Assembly: GCF_013377015.1 (NCBI RefSeq)
Contig: NZ_JACABA010000006.1
Coordinates: 62,001-126,000, forward strand
DNA length: 64,000 bases
Direction: 5' to 3'
Source: Rhodopseudomonas sp.
GTDB lineage: Bacteria; Pseudomonadota; Alphaproteobacteria; Rhizobiales; Xanthobacteraceae
A program made the translations under genes and the position numbers. How positions within the stretch are numbered: the stretch's first letter is position 1; the number at the start of each line of letters is the position of its first letter. A model generated the notes under the pieces. It saw only the letters and a list, made by a program, of their open reading frames with translations. It did not search any database and was not told where the DNA came from. Positions 26,096 through 35,638 of this stretch are shown in pieces.

Positions 26096-29000
26096 TCACG
26101 GGAACCTGAAGGGAGTCAGCTCCGCGTCCAGCGCAGAGGCTGAAATCTCCATCAATTCAATGGTTTCTGTCCAAACCAAAGAGGCGCGGACCGGCCGGTC
26201 GGGGTACAAACTGGCGAGCACGGCGCGGTACAGTGCCAGCTGCCGCAGATAGGTTGGCGGCGTTTCCGACGGATTTCGCGGCGGGGCGTGGTTGGTCTTG
26301 TAGTCGACGACCAGCACTTCGCTGGCCGTCACCACCAGCCGGTCGATCTGCCCGGAGACGATACGTTCGGGCGTGCCGATCCGTCCCACGATCGGGACCT
26401 CGGCGCGGCTGCCGGGTCCGAACAGCGCGGCGAACCGGGCGTCGCCGATCAACGCCAGCACGCCGGCCGCGACCGCTTCGCGGTCGGCGTCGGTCCAGTT
26501 CGCGGCGTTGCGGATGAGATAGCGCGTCGCCGCGTCAGGGCGGCGTTCGGCCGGCAAGTCCGGCAGAGATTGCAGCAGCCGATGCACCAGCGCGCCGCGC
26601 AGCAAGGCACGTGCGCGGGCCTCCTCGGACTCGCCGCCGCGGATGCGGCGGCCTTTGCCATCGGCGGGATCGGATGGCCGCAGCAATTCGTCCGGCCTCC
26701 GCTCGGCCGGGGCGCGCGTGCGCAGCCATTGCGGAACGATCACCGCCGGCATTGCCGGGGCGATCTCGGTGATGCCGGGCTCCGGCGTGGCGTCGTCGTC
26801 GCGGCAATAGCGCTTCACGCTGCCGTCGGGCGGCGGCACCGCCTGCATCCGCAGCCCGGAATTCTCCAGCCCGGTAGCGATCAAATCGTACCACGACAGT
26901 GCCCGCACCTCGTTGCGGTTGCCCGGCATCACGCCGCCGACGATCAACCGGTCGGCAGCGCGGGTCATGGCGACATAGAGCAGTCGGCGGTATTCGTCCT
27001 CGGTCTGCGCGACCATCGCGGCGCGTGCGTCGGCGACCGCGGGCGGATCGTCGGTCTTGCGGCCGGCCCACACCACGACGCCCGGCGCGGCCGGCGCCGC
27101 ATTGCCGCGCGGCAAATGCACCAGGTTGAGCCGCTGGGTGTCGGCGGGCGACGAGGTGGTGTCGACCAGGAACACCACCGGCGCTTCGAGTCCCTTGGCG
27201 CCGTGCACGGTCATGACCCGGACTTCGTCGCGCGAGATTTCCATGTCGCGCTTTACCTCGGTATCGGCGGCGCGCAGCCAGGCCACGAAGCCCTGCAGCG
27301 AGGCCGGCGCCTTCTGCTCATAGCTCAGCGCCAGCTGCAGAAATTCGTCGAGCGCGTCATTGGCCTCCGGCCCGAGCCGGCGCAGCATCCGGGCGCGCCC
27401 ACCGTCGCCGCCGAGCAGCCAGACATAGAATGCGAACGGCGTCTCGGCATTGGCGCGGACTTCGCAAGCGGTGAGTCGACGCAACGCCGCTTCGAACTTG
27501 CTATCGGTCGCGGCCTGCGCGCCGAGCGCGTCGCGTAGCGCGCCCTTACGCCGCCATGCCAGCCGGAACAGATCGTCGTCGTCGAGGCCGAACAGCGGGC
27601 TCTTCAGCGCGACCGCCAGCGCCAGATCGTCCTGCGGCAGCAGCAGCGAGTCGGCCAGATGCAACAGGTCGATGATGGCGATGTGCTCGGTCAGCTTCAG
27701 CCGGTCGGCGCCGGCGACCGGAATGCCGCCGCGCTTCAGCGCCTGGATAATGGCGTCGAACGCCTTGCCGCGGCGGCGCACCAGTACCAGCACGTCGCCA
27801 TAGCGCAGCGCGCGGCGCTGGCCGATCGGTCCGGTCAGCGTGCGGCCGCCGATCAGCGACGCGATCTCCGCCTGCACCCGCTGCGCCAGCCGGACCTCGG
27901 GGCTGGTCTCCGAAACGGCGTCGAACGGCGCGCGCCAGCCTTCGATATTCTGGCGTTCGTCGGGCAGTTCAAGCGGCCACAAATCGATCAGACTCGGGCC
28001 GGCATCCGCCAGCGACTGATGGATCGGGTAGGCGCTGTCGGCATGAATGCTGCGATAGATCGCCGGATCGCGGAACACCCAGTCGACCGATTGCAGGATC
28101 GCGGCGCCGGAACGGAACGAGTAGTTGAAATTGACCGCCTCGAATTTCAGCTCGGCATCCTTGAAGCGGCGGCGGAACAGCTCGCGGCGGTCGGCGAATT
28201 CGCGCGGCACCGCGCCCTGGAACGAGAAGATCGATTGCTTCTCGTCGCCGACCGCGAACACGGTGCGCCGGACGCCGTCGCGAGCGCCCGCGCCGGTGGT
28301 GAATTCGGCGATCAGGTGGCCGACGATGTCCCATTGCCGCGGGCTGGTGTCCTGCGCCTCGTCGATCAAGAGATGATCGACGCCGCGGTCAAGCTTGAAA
28401 TGCACCCAACCGGAGGACACCCGATCCAGCATATCGAGAGTCTTGTCGATCAGATCGTCATAGTCGAGCAGACCGCGCTCGGATTTTTCGCGGCGAATGT
28501 TCGCCGCCACCGCGGTCGCGATCACCAGCAGCGACCAAGTGCGGTCGCGCATCAGCAGCGCGCGGCGGCGTTGCAGCAAATCGGCAACTCGGTCACTCTC
28601 GCGCGCCAGGGCGCCGGCGAGTTCGGGTCTGGCGTCGGCGATCCTCTTCGTCGCCACGCTTTTGCGCGGCGTCATCTCCTTGGTCAGAAACACCTGCAGG
28701 TACTTCTCGAGCTGCGCGGTTCCGGTCAACGCCAGCGCCTCGCGCAGCCGCCCGGCCTGCTCGCCATCGGTCTTGCTGCCGCCTTCCAGAATTGCGGCGA
28801 CCTCGTTCCAGCGGCGTTGCGGCAGATTCGGCCCGTCGACGATCTCGCGGTCGACGGTTTCGTGGCTGTCGTCGGGCGCGACACTGAGCGCGGCCGACAA
28901 CTGCGCCATCGCGCCGTCGACGCCGCCGCTCTGGTCGGTCCAGGCCTTGAACTGGTGGCGGCTCATGCAGGCTTCCCGCACCACGTCGCGAAACGTCACG

Positions 29001-29575
29001 TCGGCGGCGCTGGTCATCGCCATCGCCAGTGCGCGGCCTTCGGCGCTGTCGGGTTGCGCCGCGGCCCGCAGCAGCACCGCCAAGCTGGCGCGCTCCATCA
29101 TCTCGGCCTGGTCGCGCTCGTCGAGCACGGTGAAGCGAGCCGGGACGTTGGCCTCGAACGGAAATTGCTGCAGCAGCCGCGTGCACAGCGCGTGGATGGT
29201 CTGCACCTTCAGCCCGCCCGGCGTCTCCAGCGCGCAGGCGAACAGCTTTCGCGCTTGCATCAGCGTTGCGGGGACGACGTTCTTCACGCCAGTCGCCCGC
29301 ACCGCTGCGCTCAGCGCCGCATCGTCCAGCGACACCCAATGGCCGAGCGTGGAAAACACCCGCTCGGCCATGTTGGCGGCGGCCGCCTTGGTGAAGGTGA
29401 TGCAGAGGATCTTTTCCGGCGGCACGCCGTCGAGCAGCAGCCGGATTACCCGCTGCACCAGCACGTGGGTCTTGCCGGAGCCGGCATTGGCCGACACGAA
29501 CACCGAGGCCGCGGGGTCGGAGGCCAGAATTTGCCGCGCCACGGCCTCCGGCGGAATGCTGCGCGGCGCGCTCAT
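26096..29575 (-). CDS. addA: Double-strand break repair helicase-nuclease AddA
   Basis: AddA, with AddB, resects double-strand breaks for RecA loading (the RecBCD equivalent). The 1159-aa protein has the UvrD-type Walker A SANAGSGKTHVLVQR, LCITFTKAAAANMAERV, HLLIDEAQDTSPRQW and VMTVHGAKGLEAPVVF. A C-terminal RecB-type nuclease domain has GQIDRLV and VVDYKTNH. The ATG at 29575 overlaps the addB stop (ATGA), so the pair is translationally coupled. A longer in-frame start would overlap addB substantially and is rejected. Confidence 0.96.
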   Translation of the reverse strand: MSAPRSIPPEAVARQILASDPAASVFVSANAGSGKTHVLVQRVIRLLLDGVPPEKILCITFTKAAAANMAERVFSTLGHWVSLDDAALSAAVRATGVKNVVPATLMQARKLFACALETPGGLKVQTIHALCTRLLQQFPFEANVPARFTVLDERDQAEMMERASLAVLLRAAAQPDSAEGRALAMAMTSAADVTFRDVVREACMSRHQFKAWTDQSGGVDGAMAQLSAALSVAPDDSHETVDREIVDGPNLPQRRWNEVAAILEGGSKTDGEQAGRLREALALTGTAQLEKYLQVFLTKEMTPRKSVATKRIADARPELAGALARESDRVADLLQRRRALLMRDRTWSLLVIATAVAANIRREKSERGLLDYDDLIDKTLDMLDRVSSGWVHFKLDRGVDHLLIDEAQDTSPRQWDIVGHLIAEFTTGAGARDGVRRTVFAVGDEKQSIFSFQGAVPREFADRRELFRRRFKDAELKFEAVNFNYSFRSGAAILQSVDWVFRDPAIYRSIHADSAYPIHQSLADAGPSLIDLWPLELPDERQNIEGWRAPFDAVSETSPEVRLAQRVQAEIASLIGGRTLTGPIGQRRALRYGDVLVLVRRRGKAFDAIIQALKRGGIPVAGADRLKLTEHIAIIDLLHLADSLLLPQDDLALAVALKSPLFGLDDDDLFRLAWRRKGALRDALGAQAATDSKFEAALRRLTACEVRANAETPFAFYVWLLGGDGGRARMLRRLGPEANDALDEFLQLALSYEQKAPASLQGFVAWLRAADTEVKRDMEISRDEVRVMTVHGAKGLEAPVVFLVDTTSSPADTQRLNLVHLPRGNAAPAAPGVVVWAGRKTDDPPAVADARAAMVAQTEDEYRRLLYVAMTRAADRLIVGGVMPGNRNEVRALSWYDLIATGLENSGLRMQAVPPPDGSVKRYCRDDDATPEPGITEIAPAMPAVIVPQWLRTRAPAERRPDELLRPSDPADGKGRRIRGGESEEARARALLRGALVHRLLQSLPDLPAERRPDAATRYLIRNAANWTDADREAVAAGVLALIGDARFAALFGPGSRAEVPIVGRIGTPERIVSGQIDRLVVTASEVLVVDYKTNHAPPRNPSETPPTYLRQLALYRAVLASLYPDRPVRASLVWTETIELMEISASALDAELTPFRFP

Positions 29576-32500
29576 GTGTCGTCTCCGAGGCCGCCGGCCG
29601 CCGACCATTCCTTGATCCGGGCGAGGTCGTCGTAGCGGCCGTAACGGTTCGACCACGTCGACAGATTGAGCGAGGTGTAGGCGGTGGCCTCGTCGTCGAA
29701 TTTGCGGATCAGCGCCTCCAGCTTGGCGCGCGCCTCGATCGCGGCGTCGTCGGGGAATTGCGCCTCCTCGCTGCGGTCGCGCCGCAGTTCAAGAACATTT
29801 TCCTTGCCGGGCGGGTTGTTGCCGCTGAGCTTGACGTAAGTCAGTTCGCTGACCGAGCCGCCGGACGCGATATCGTTGAAGCCGCCCTCGCGCAGGATCG
29901 CGGCTTCCAGCGTCAGTTGCGGCGACAGCCCCATCCGCACCTGCTTGCCGGTCGGCGGCTGTCCGGTCTTGTAGTCGAGGATCGCGAAGGTGCGGTCGCG
30001 GCGATGTTCGATCCGGTCGGCGCGAGCCGAGAGGATGAACTGGCGACCACCGTCGAGCGGGATCGCGATCTGGCCTTGAGTCTCGGCGACGACGCGCAGG
30101 ACATTGAGCCGCCGCTCGGTCTCCCAGTTCGCGAACCAGGTCGCGATGCGGGCAAAGCGCGGCCACCACAGCGCGCGTGCTTCCGGGTGTTCCATCAGCG
30201 GCGCAAAATGCCTCTCGCCGATGTCCCGCAAGGCTTGCGCTGGATTGTCCGGCAGCGCGGTCGCATAGGTCTGGGTGAATTCACCGAGCGCCTCGTGGAT
30301 CGCCGAGCCGCGGTCAGCTGCCGACAGCGGCATGTCGACCGGATCGAGCGGCGACAGCTTGAGGATGTATTTCGCATAGATCGTGTAGGGATCGCGCAGC
30401 CAATCCTCGATCGCGGTAACCGAAAGCCTTGTGGGCCGCGCCTCGCGCGGCGGCTTCGGCGCCGGCTGCGCGATCGGCGTGACCTCGGCGGGGCGATCCA
30501 GTTCCTCGGCGTAGTCGAGAAAAATCCGGCCGCGCACCTTGGCCGCGTTCCAGCGCTCCGCGCCGGCCACCGCCTCGAGTCGGTGCAGGAAGCGCGACGC
30601 CACCGCGGGCGCGCCGCCGACCTTGGCGGCGTGGCTCAGCATCACCTCGTCGGCGCCGAGCAGTTGCGCGAAGTCATGCGCCGACAGCCCGATTCGCCGC
30701 TCCGGCAGATCGAGTCCCAATTGGTGCCGCATCGGCCGGCTCAGCCACGGATCGATCCGCGGCGCCGGCGGCCACACCCCTTCGACCAGCCCGCCGAGGA
30801 TCACCCGGTCGGACTCCGTCAGCCGCGCTTCCAGCGGGCCGTAGATCCGCAGCGTCGCGCCGGCGAGTTCTGGCCGCCGCACCATGCGATCGCCAAACGC
30901 GGTCTGGAACACTTCGGCGTAGTCGCGCGGCGCGACCATCAATCCGCTGGGCGATCCGGGGCCGAGCAGATCATCGAACGCCAAAGCCAGCGCCGATCCG
31001 CGGCTTTCGAACGCCTGCGCCACGCCGCTCTCATCTTGCGACAGCGCGATCAGCGTCGCGCGGTGGCGTTGCGCGAACTCGGCAAAATCCAGCGACTTCG
31101 CGACGAGGTCTTCCAGCGGCGCCAGCGCGGCCTGCAGCGCAGTGATCAGCGATTGCGCCTGATCGAGGCTTTCGTCGTCGAGCCGCGCGCGCGGCTCGGA
31201 CGGATGCAGCGCCGCCGGCTCGCCGCGCCTGAGCTTGGCCAGCTCCTGGCGAAACAGCAGAAAGTCCTTGAGCAACCCGGCACTGCCGGCTTGCGGCCTT
31301 GTCCCGCGCAGCAGCGCCAGCTCCAGCGTCTCGATCGCGCCGCGCCAGCCATTCGGCGCGCGGCCGAGCCGCAGCAGCGGATGCTTGAGCAGCGCCAGCA
31401 AGGTCGCCGGTTCGAGGCCCCGCAATGCCGCCTCGGCGGTGAGTCTCGCGAAAATCCCGGCCGACGTTTCGGTCAGCGGATCGCCGCCGGAGTCGTCGCA
31501 CTGCAAGTCCCAGCGCCCCAGCGCCGCCATCACCCGGCGCGCCAGCGCGCGGTCGGGCGTCACCAGCGCGGCGGTCTTGCCAAGTTCGCGCGCCTGCCGC
31601 ATTGCCACCGCGATCGCCAGCGCTTCCATCTCGGAATTCGGCGCCTCGATCACCGCGAGATCGGTCATGCCGGCGGAGATCCTTTGCGCCACCTCCGGCT
31701 CGGCCAATCGCCGATACCACCGCGCGGTGGCGCCGGATGGTCGCATCGCTTCGGAGGCCAGCGTCTCGCGGCCGTGCAGCGCCGGCTCGCCGAGCAACTC
31801 GACGTCGCAACGCTGGATGCCGAAATGATTCGTCAGCAGCGCGTGCATCGCGAATTGCGGATGGTTCGGCGACGGCGGCGACGAGAACTTGCCGGGCGCG
31901 TCGCCCAGCCCGCCGATCGATTGCCAGGCTTCGTCGTCGAGGGTCAAATCGAGCCCGGGCAGTACCACCGCGCCTTGCGGCAGGTTGGCGATGATGGCGA
32001 GGAATTTCGCGGTCGCCGGCATCGAGCCGGTCGAACCGGCGGCGATCACCGGTCCGTTGTGATGCACACTCAGCCGATTGGCCTCGGCCTCGATCAGCAG
32101 ATCGCGCCGCGCCGCCGGCTCGATCCGGCCATGGGCTGCGAGCAGCGGCGGCCAAACTTCCTTGGCGATGTTGAGGAACCGCAGCGTCAGCTGCCAGTAG
32201 GTGTCGAGCGCGTCCGGCACCAACCCGTCGAGCGCGGTCCAGTCGACGCCGCGGGTCACCATGTCGTCCATCAGCCGCGCCAGATCGTCGGCCAGCGCCA
32301 GCGTCGAGGCCGGGCCGCCGACCACCAGCGGCGACTGAGTCTTGTCCTCGGGGGCGATTCTCTTCGCCCATGCGGCGATCAGCTGCGCCAGCAACAGCCG
32401 GCGCGGCAGCCCGTCCAGTGCCGGCGGCGTCTCTAGTTCGGCAGCGCCCGAGGCCGCCTGCGCGAACGCCAATTCGTCCTCGTCGATATCGCCGAGCGCC

Positions 32501-32718
32501 ACGATCCGCGGCAGCAGCACGGCGTCGGTGCCGAGCACGTCGAGGAAGATCTCGCGCGCCAATCGTCCGGCGCGGCGAGTCGGCAAATACAGCGTTGCCT
32601 CGGCCAGCCGTTCGGGTCGCGTCCTCGCCTCGAATCCGGCGACCAGCCGGCCATCGACCAGCGCGGCAATCGTCGTGCGCAGCAACGGCGCGGAGGACGG
32701 AACGCTAAAAACGCGCAT
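29572..32718 (-). CDS. addB: Double-strand break repair protein AddB
   Basis: AddB is the partner of AddA, 1048 aa. It carries a C-terminal RecB-like nuclease with SARADRIEHR and AILDYKTGQPPTGKQ. The N-terminal helicase-like part lacks a clean Walker A, as in alphaproteobacterial AddB. Only two cysteines are present, so the iron-sulfur cluster that stabilises Bacillus AddB cannot form. The segment AIEDWLRDPYTIYAKY stands where the first ligand Cys would be expected. The protein starts 73 bp after the nucleotidyltransferase gene. Confidence 0.93.
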   Translation of the reverse strand: MRVFSVPSSAPLLRTTIAALVDGRLVAGFEARTRPERLAEATLYLPTRRAGRLAREIFLDVLGTDAVLLPRIVALGDIDEDELAFAQAASGAAELETPPALDGLPRRLLLAQLIAAWAKRIAPEDKTQSPLVVGGPASTLALADDLARLMDDMVTRGVDWTALDGLVPDALDTYWQLTLRFLNIAKEVWPPLLAAHGRIEPAARRDLLIEAEANRLSVHHNGPVIAAGSTGSMPATAKFLAIIANLPQGAVVLPGLDLTLDDEAWQSIGGLGDAPGKFSSPPSPNHPQFAMHALLTNHFGIQRCDVELLGEPALHGRETLASEAMRPSGATARWYRRLAEPEVAQRISAGMTDLAVIEAPNSEMEALAIAVAMRQARELGKTAALVTPDRALARRVMAALGRWDLQCDDSGGDPLTETSAGIFARLTAEAALRGLEPATLLALLKHPLLRLGRAPNGWRGAIETLELALLRGTRPQAGSAGLLKDFLLFRQELAKLRRGEPAALHPSEPRARLDDESLDQAQSLITALQAALAPLEDLVAKSLDFAEFAQRHRATLIALSQDESGVAQAFESRGSALALAFDDLLGPGSPSGLMVAPRDYAEVFQTAFGDRMVRRPELAGATLRIYGPLEARLTESDRVILGGLVEGVWPPAPRIDPWLSRPMRHQLGLDLPERRIGLSAHDFAQLLGADEVMLSHAAKVGGAPAVASRFLHRLEAVAGAERWNAAKVRGRIFLDYAEELDRPAEVTPIAQPAPKPPREARPTRLSVTAIEDWLRDPYTIYAKYILKLSPLDPVDMPLSAADRGSAIHEALGEFTQTYATALPDNPAQALRDIGERHFAPLMEHPEARALWWPRFARIATWFANWETERRLNVLRVVAETQGQIAIPLDGGRQFILSARADRIEHRRDRTFAILDYKTGQPPTGKQVRMGLSPQLTLEAAILREGGFNDIASGGSVSELTYVKLSGNNPPGKENVLELRRDRSEEAQFPDDAAIEARAKLEALIRKFDDEATAYTSLNLSTWSNRYGRYDDLARIKEWSAAGGLGDDT

Positions 32719-32791
32719 GGGCTTCCTGATTCGCGTGATCAGGGCGCATCATGGCATGGGCGGTGGTGCGACGGGAGGTAGCGGTGCGAGG

Positions 32792-33514
32792 TCAGGCGAC
32801 GCTGGCCAGATAGGCGTCTTCCGCCGCGTGCACCGCCTCCGGCGTTCCGACATGCATCCAGACGCCTTCCAGCCGCAGTCCGAACAATCGCTGTTGTTCG
32901 CTGGCGCGGTCGAACATTTTGGTCAGCGAGAATTCGCCGCGCGGCGCATCCGCGAAGATCGCGGGCGAGATGATCGCGGCGCCAGCATAGACGAACGGCA
33001 CGACTTCGTTTTCCTTGCGCCGCCGCAGGCTGCCGTCCGGCGCCATCGCGTAGTCGCCGCTGCCATGATAGCCGATGCTGCTCGCGGTCGGCGCCATCAA
33101 CAGCAGAATGTCCATCCGCGCCGGATCGAACGCATCGGCCAGCCGCGCCAGATTCGACCGCACGCCGTCGATCCACATAGTGTCGGCGTTGAGATGGAAG
33201 AACGGCGCGTCACCCAGTAGCGGCAGCGCCTTGACCACGGCGCCGCCGGTGCCGAGCACGCAGTCGCGTTCGTCGGAAATGATCACCCGCGGATGTGTGC
33301 GCGAGGCGACGTGGTCGATGATCTGGTCGGGCAGGTAGTGCACATTGACCACGGCCTCGGCGACGCCGGCCTCGGCGAGGCGGTCAAGCACGTGGTCGAG
33401 CAATGGCCGGCCGGCGACAGGGACCAGCGGCTTCGGCATATGGTCGGTGAGCGGACGCATGCGAACGCCAAGGCCGGCGGCGAGGACCATGGCTCTGGCA
33501 GGCTTGACGGGCAT
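32792..33514 (-). CDS. murU: MurU-like sugar-1-phosphate nucleotidyltransferase
   Basis: This 240-aa enzyme of the nucleotidyltransferase family has AMVLAAGLGVRMRPLTD with KPLVPVAGRPLLDHVL downstream, the NTP-binding signature, and the Asp in HLNADTMWIDG. The nearby AmgK-like kinase suggests it is MurU, which makes UDP-MurNAc for cell-wall recycling in Pseudomonas and Caulobacter. A mannose-1-phosphate guanylyltransferase-like role is the alternative. The ATG at 33514 (MPVKPARAMVLAAG) was chosen over a GTG 54 bp upstream. Confidence 0.82.
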   Translation of the reverse strand: MPVKPARAMVLAAGLGVRMRPLTDHMPKPLVPVAGRPLLDHVLDRLAEAGVAEAVVNVHYLPDQIIDHVASRTHPRVIISDERDCVLGTGGAVVKALPLLGDAPFFHLNADTMWIDGVRSNLARLADAFDPARMDILLLMAPTASSIGYHGSGDYAMAPDGSLRRRKENEVVPFVYAGAAIISPAIFADAPRGEFSLTKMFDRASEQQRLFGLRLEGVWMHVGTPEAVHAAEDAYLASVA

Positions 33515-33691
33515 AGCTGGGACGGTGCTCGGAGTGGATCCAGGATTCGCGACGGCTGAGTGTATCACGCGGCCTTGGTCGGTCTATCGATGGGTTTGGG
33601 TAATCATCGAACGTGACGCCGATACGACACGCCGCTTCCGGTCTTACCGGGAACCCCGCCATTGCGCGGCGGGCCGGCGATGTCGTGAGGC

Positions 33692-34009
33692 TCAGGCGTC
33701 CTGCGCCTGCGGAGTGGTGCGTGCGGCCTTTTTCTTCTTGTCCTGCTTCAGGAAGGTGACGCCGATTTGGTCGCCATTGACCCAGCTGAGTTCGCAGCGG
33801 CGATAGGCCAGCCCGGTCGACGACAGCAGCAGAAAGAATTCCTTGAGATGCAGGCCCTCGACCGATCCTTCCACGGACAGTTTTGCGCCGACCTCGGAAA
33901 CATCCTCCATCAGGCAGGCGCGGCGCCAGGTGCCGTCGATCGCCATCATGTGGGCGCGGACGCCCCGCTCGAAGGTGACGCGGCCGTCCTTGTTGCGTTC
34001 TGCCACCAT
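33692..34009 (-). CDS. PilZ domain protein
   Basis: This 105-aa single-domain protein has the PilZ pattern: Arg-rich RVTFERGVRAHMM, then DVSEVGAKLSV matching the D/NxSxxG cyclic-di-GMP motif, and a basic tail ending KKKKAARTT. The N-terminal RxxxR motif is not obviously complete, so nucleotide binding is uncertain. It lies between the TsaE-AmgK fusion and the MurU-like gene, interrupting what would otherwise be the amgK-murU pair. Confidence 0.85.
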   Translation of the reverse strand: MVAERNKDGRVTFERGVRAHMMAIDGTWRRACLMEDVSEVGAKLSVEGSVEGLHLKEFFLLLSSTGLAYRRCELSWVNGDQIGVTFLKQDKKKKAARTTPQAQDA

Positions 34010-34114
34010 GGAATTATCCCGAAAATGCTCATCAAATCCCGCGATTGTGCAACGCGAGAGTGCCGGTAGATTAACGAGCTCTCGACTAACAACAGGTAAA
34101 AGCGCCGACCGATT

Positions 34115-35638
34115 TCAGCGCGCCGGCGGCGGAACATGGGCGTCATACCAGGTCCGTAATCCGGACAACGCCGGATGTGCCAGCGAGCGGGTGAGGTAGG
34201 TCCAGATTCGCGGCTGATGGCGCAGATATTGCGGCTTGCCGTCGCGCCGGTTCAGTCGGGCGAAGGTGCCGAGCAGCCTTGTATTGCGCTGCGCCGACAT
34301 CAAGGCGTAGCGCTCGGCGAAGGCCGCCGGATCGAACGCTGGATCGGCCGCGCGCCGCGCCTTGATGTAACGCCCGAGCAGCGCCAGTTCGAGCGGTTCC
34401 GGCACGTCGATGCGCGCGTCCTGCAACAGCGACACCAGATCGTAGGCGGCAGGCCCGAGGACGGTATCTTGAAAATCGAGGATGCCGACTTTGGCGATGT
34501 CGGCGCGCTGCTCGAGCCAGATCAGATTCGGCGAATGAAAGTCGCGCAGCACCCAGGTCCACGGCTCTGCGGCGTGGCGCTCGAGCAGTTCGCGCCACAT
34601 CGCCAGGAATTCCTCGCGCAAGCCGGCGGCGGGCGCGGTGCCGCGATCCGGCAGGTACCATTCCGGCATCAACCCGACTTCGATCAGCAGAGCTTCGGTG
34701 TCGAAGAGCGGAATCGCGTAGCTCGCCTGCGGCGTCAGCGGCAACGTCTCCGGCAGCGTCTGCTGGTGCAGCGCCGCCAGAACGTCGGTCGCGGCCTGAT
34801 AGCGCTCCGGAATCGGCTGCGGCGGCGCGCCGGTGATGACGCCGGCGCTGCCGAAATCCTCGGTGATCAGGAAGCCGGCTTCGAGATCGGCGTGATGGAT
34901 GGCCGGTGCCGAAAAGCCGCGCTCGCGCAGGCCGTTGGCGATCGCGACGAACGGCCGGACGTCCTCGGCCAGATGCACTGCCGCGCTGTAGCTCTTGCCG
35001 CGATAGATCGCCGGGCCGTCGGGCCGCCGCGGCGAATTCATCAGGATCACGGTGTCGCCGACGCCCTCCAGCCGCGCATAGGACCGGGTCGAGGCATCGC
35101 CCGGCATATGGCGGCGGGTGGCCTCGGCGTAGCCCGACAATTCGATGAAGCCGCGCAGCGCGGCGAGCCGCGCCACCTGCGCCGCCGATTTGCCGTGGCC
35201 GGTGATCTCGGCGGCGCGCGCATTAGCTCCCTGCGCCGGGCGCTGGCTGAAGGCGATGTCGACGCGGTCGGCGGGCAGCGCGCCGGGCGCGCGTTCCGGC
35301 CACTCGATCAGCACCACCGCGCCGTCGGGCAGCGGCGACAGGCCGATCTCCTCCAGTTCCGACGGATCCTCGACCCGGTACAAATCGGCATGCAGCAGCG
35401 GAAACGACGGCAGATCATAGCCCTGGACCAGAGTGAAGGTCGGGCTCGGCACTTCGAGCGCATCATCGCCCGCGAGATAGCGGATCATCGCCCGCGCCGC
35501 GGCGGTCTTGCCGGCGCCGAGATCGCCCGACAGCGTGATGACATCGCCGGGGCCGGTCAGCAGTGCGAGGTCGGCCATCAGCCGCGCCGTCGCGGTCTCG
35601 TCGGCGAGCGCAACCGAGAATGTCGCGCGTCCGGTCAT
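34115..35638 (-). CDS. tsaE: TsaE / AmgK-like phosphotransferase fusion
   Basis: This 507-aa protein joins two enzymes. Residues 1 to about 150 are TsaE, the ATPase of the tRNA t6A complex, with Walker A LSGDLGAGKTAAARAM, PSPTFTLVQGY and LLHADLYRVEDP. Residues about 165-507 are an aminoglycoside phosphotransferase-fold kinase: VLRDFHSPNLIW carries the catalytic Asp and LDFQDTVLGPAAYDL the metal-binding Asp. That half resembles AmgK, the MurNAc/GlcNAc kinase that feeds MurU, whose likely gene is nearby. The ATG overlaps the divL stop (ATGA). Confidence 0.9.
   Translation of the reverse strand: MTGRATFSVALADETATARLMADLALLTGPGDVITLSGDLGAGKTAAARAMIRYLAGDDALEVPSPTFTLVQGYDLPSFPLLHADLYRVEDPSELEEIGLSPLPDGAVVLIEWPERAPGALPADRVDIAFSQRPAQGANARAAEITGHGKSAAQVARLAALRGFIELSGYAEATRRHMPGDASTRSYARLEGVGDTVILMNSPRRPDGPAIYRGKSYSAAVHLAEDVRPFVAIANGLRERGFSAPAIHHADLEAGFLITEDFGSAGVITGAPPQPIPERYQAATDVLAALHQQTLPETLPLTPQASYAIPLFDTEALLIEVGLMPEWYLPDRGTAPAAGLREEFLAMWRELLERHAAEPWTWVLRDFHSPNLIWLEQRADIAKVGILDFQDTVLGPAAYDLVSLLQDARIDVPEPLELALLGRYIKARRAADPAFDPAAFAERYALMSAQRNTRLLGTFARLNRRDGKPQYLRHQPRIWTYLTRSLAHPALSGLRTWYDAHVPPPAR

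Noticed and set aside
27659-29635. 658-codon plus-strand open frame antisense to addA
   Set aside because: Low-complexity composition without family motifs; AddA helicase and nuclease motifs on the other strand explain the region.
29758-32436. 892-codon plus-strand open frame antisense to addB
   Set aside because: It is a GC-rich frame artefact: no recognisable domain, Arg/Gln/His-rich composition, and the minus strand clearly encodes AddB with conserved motifs.
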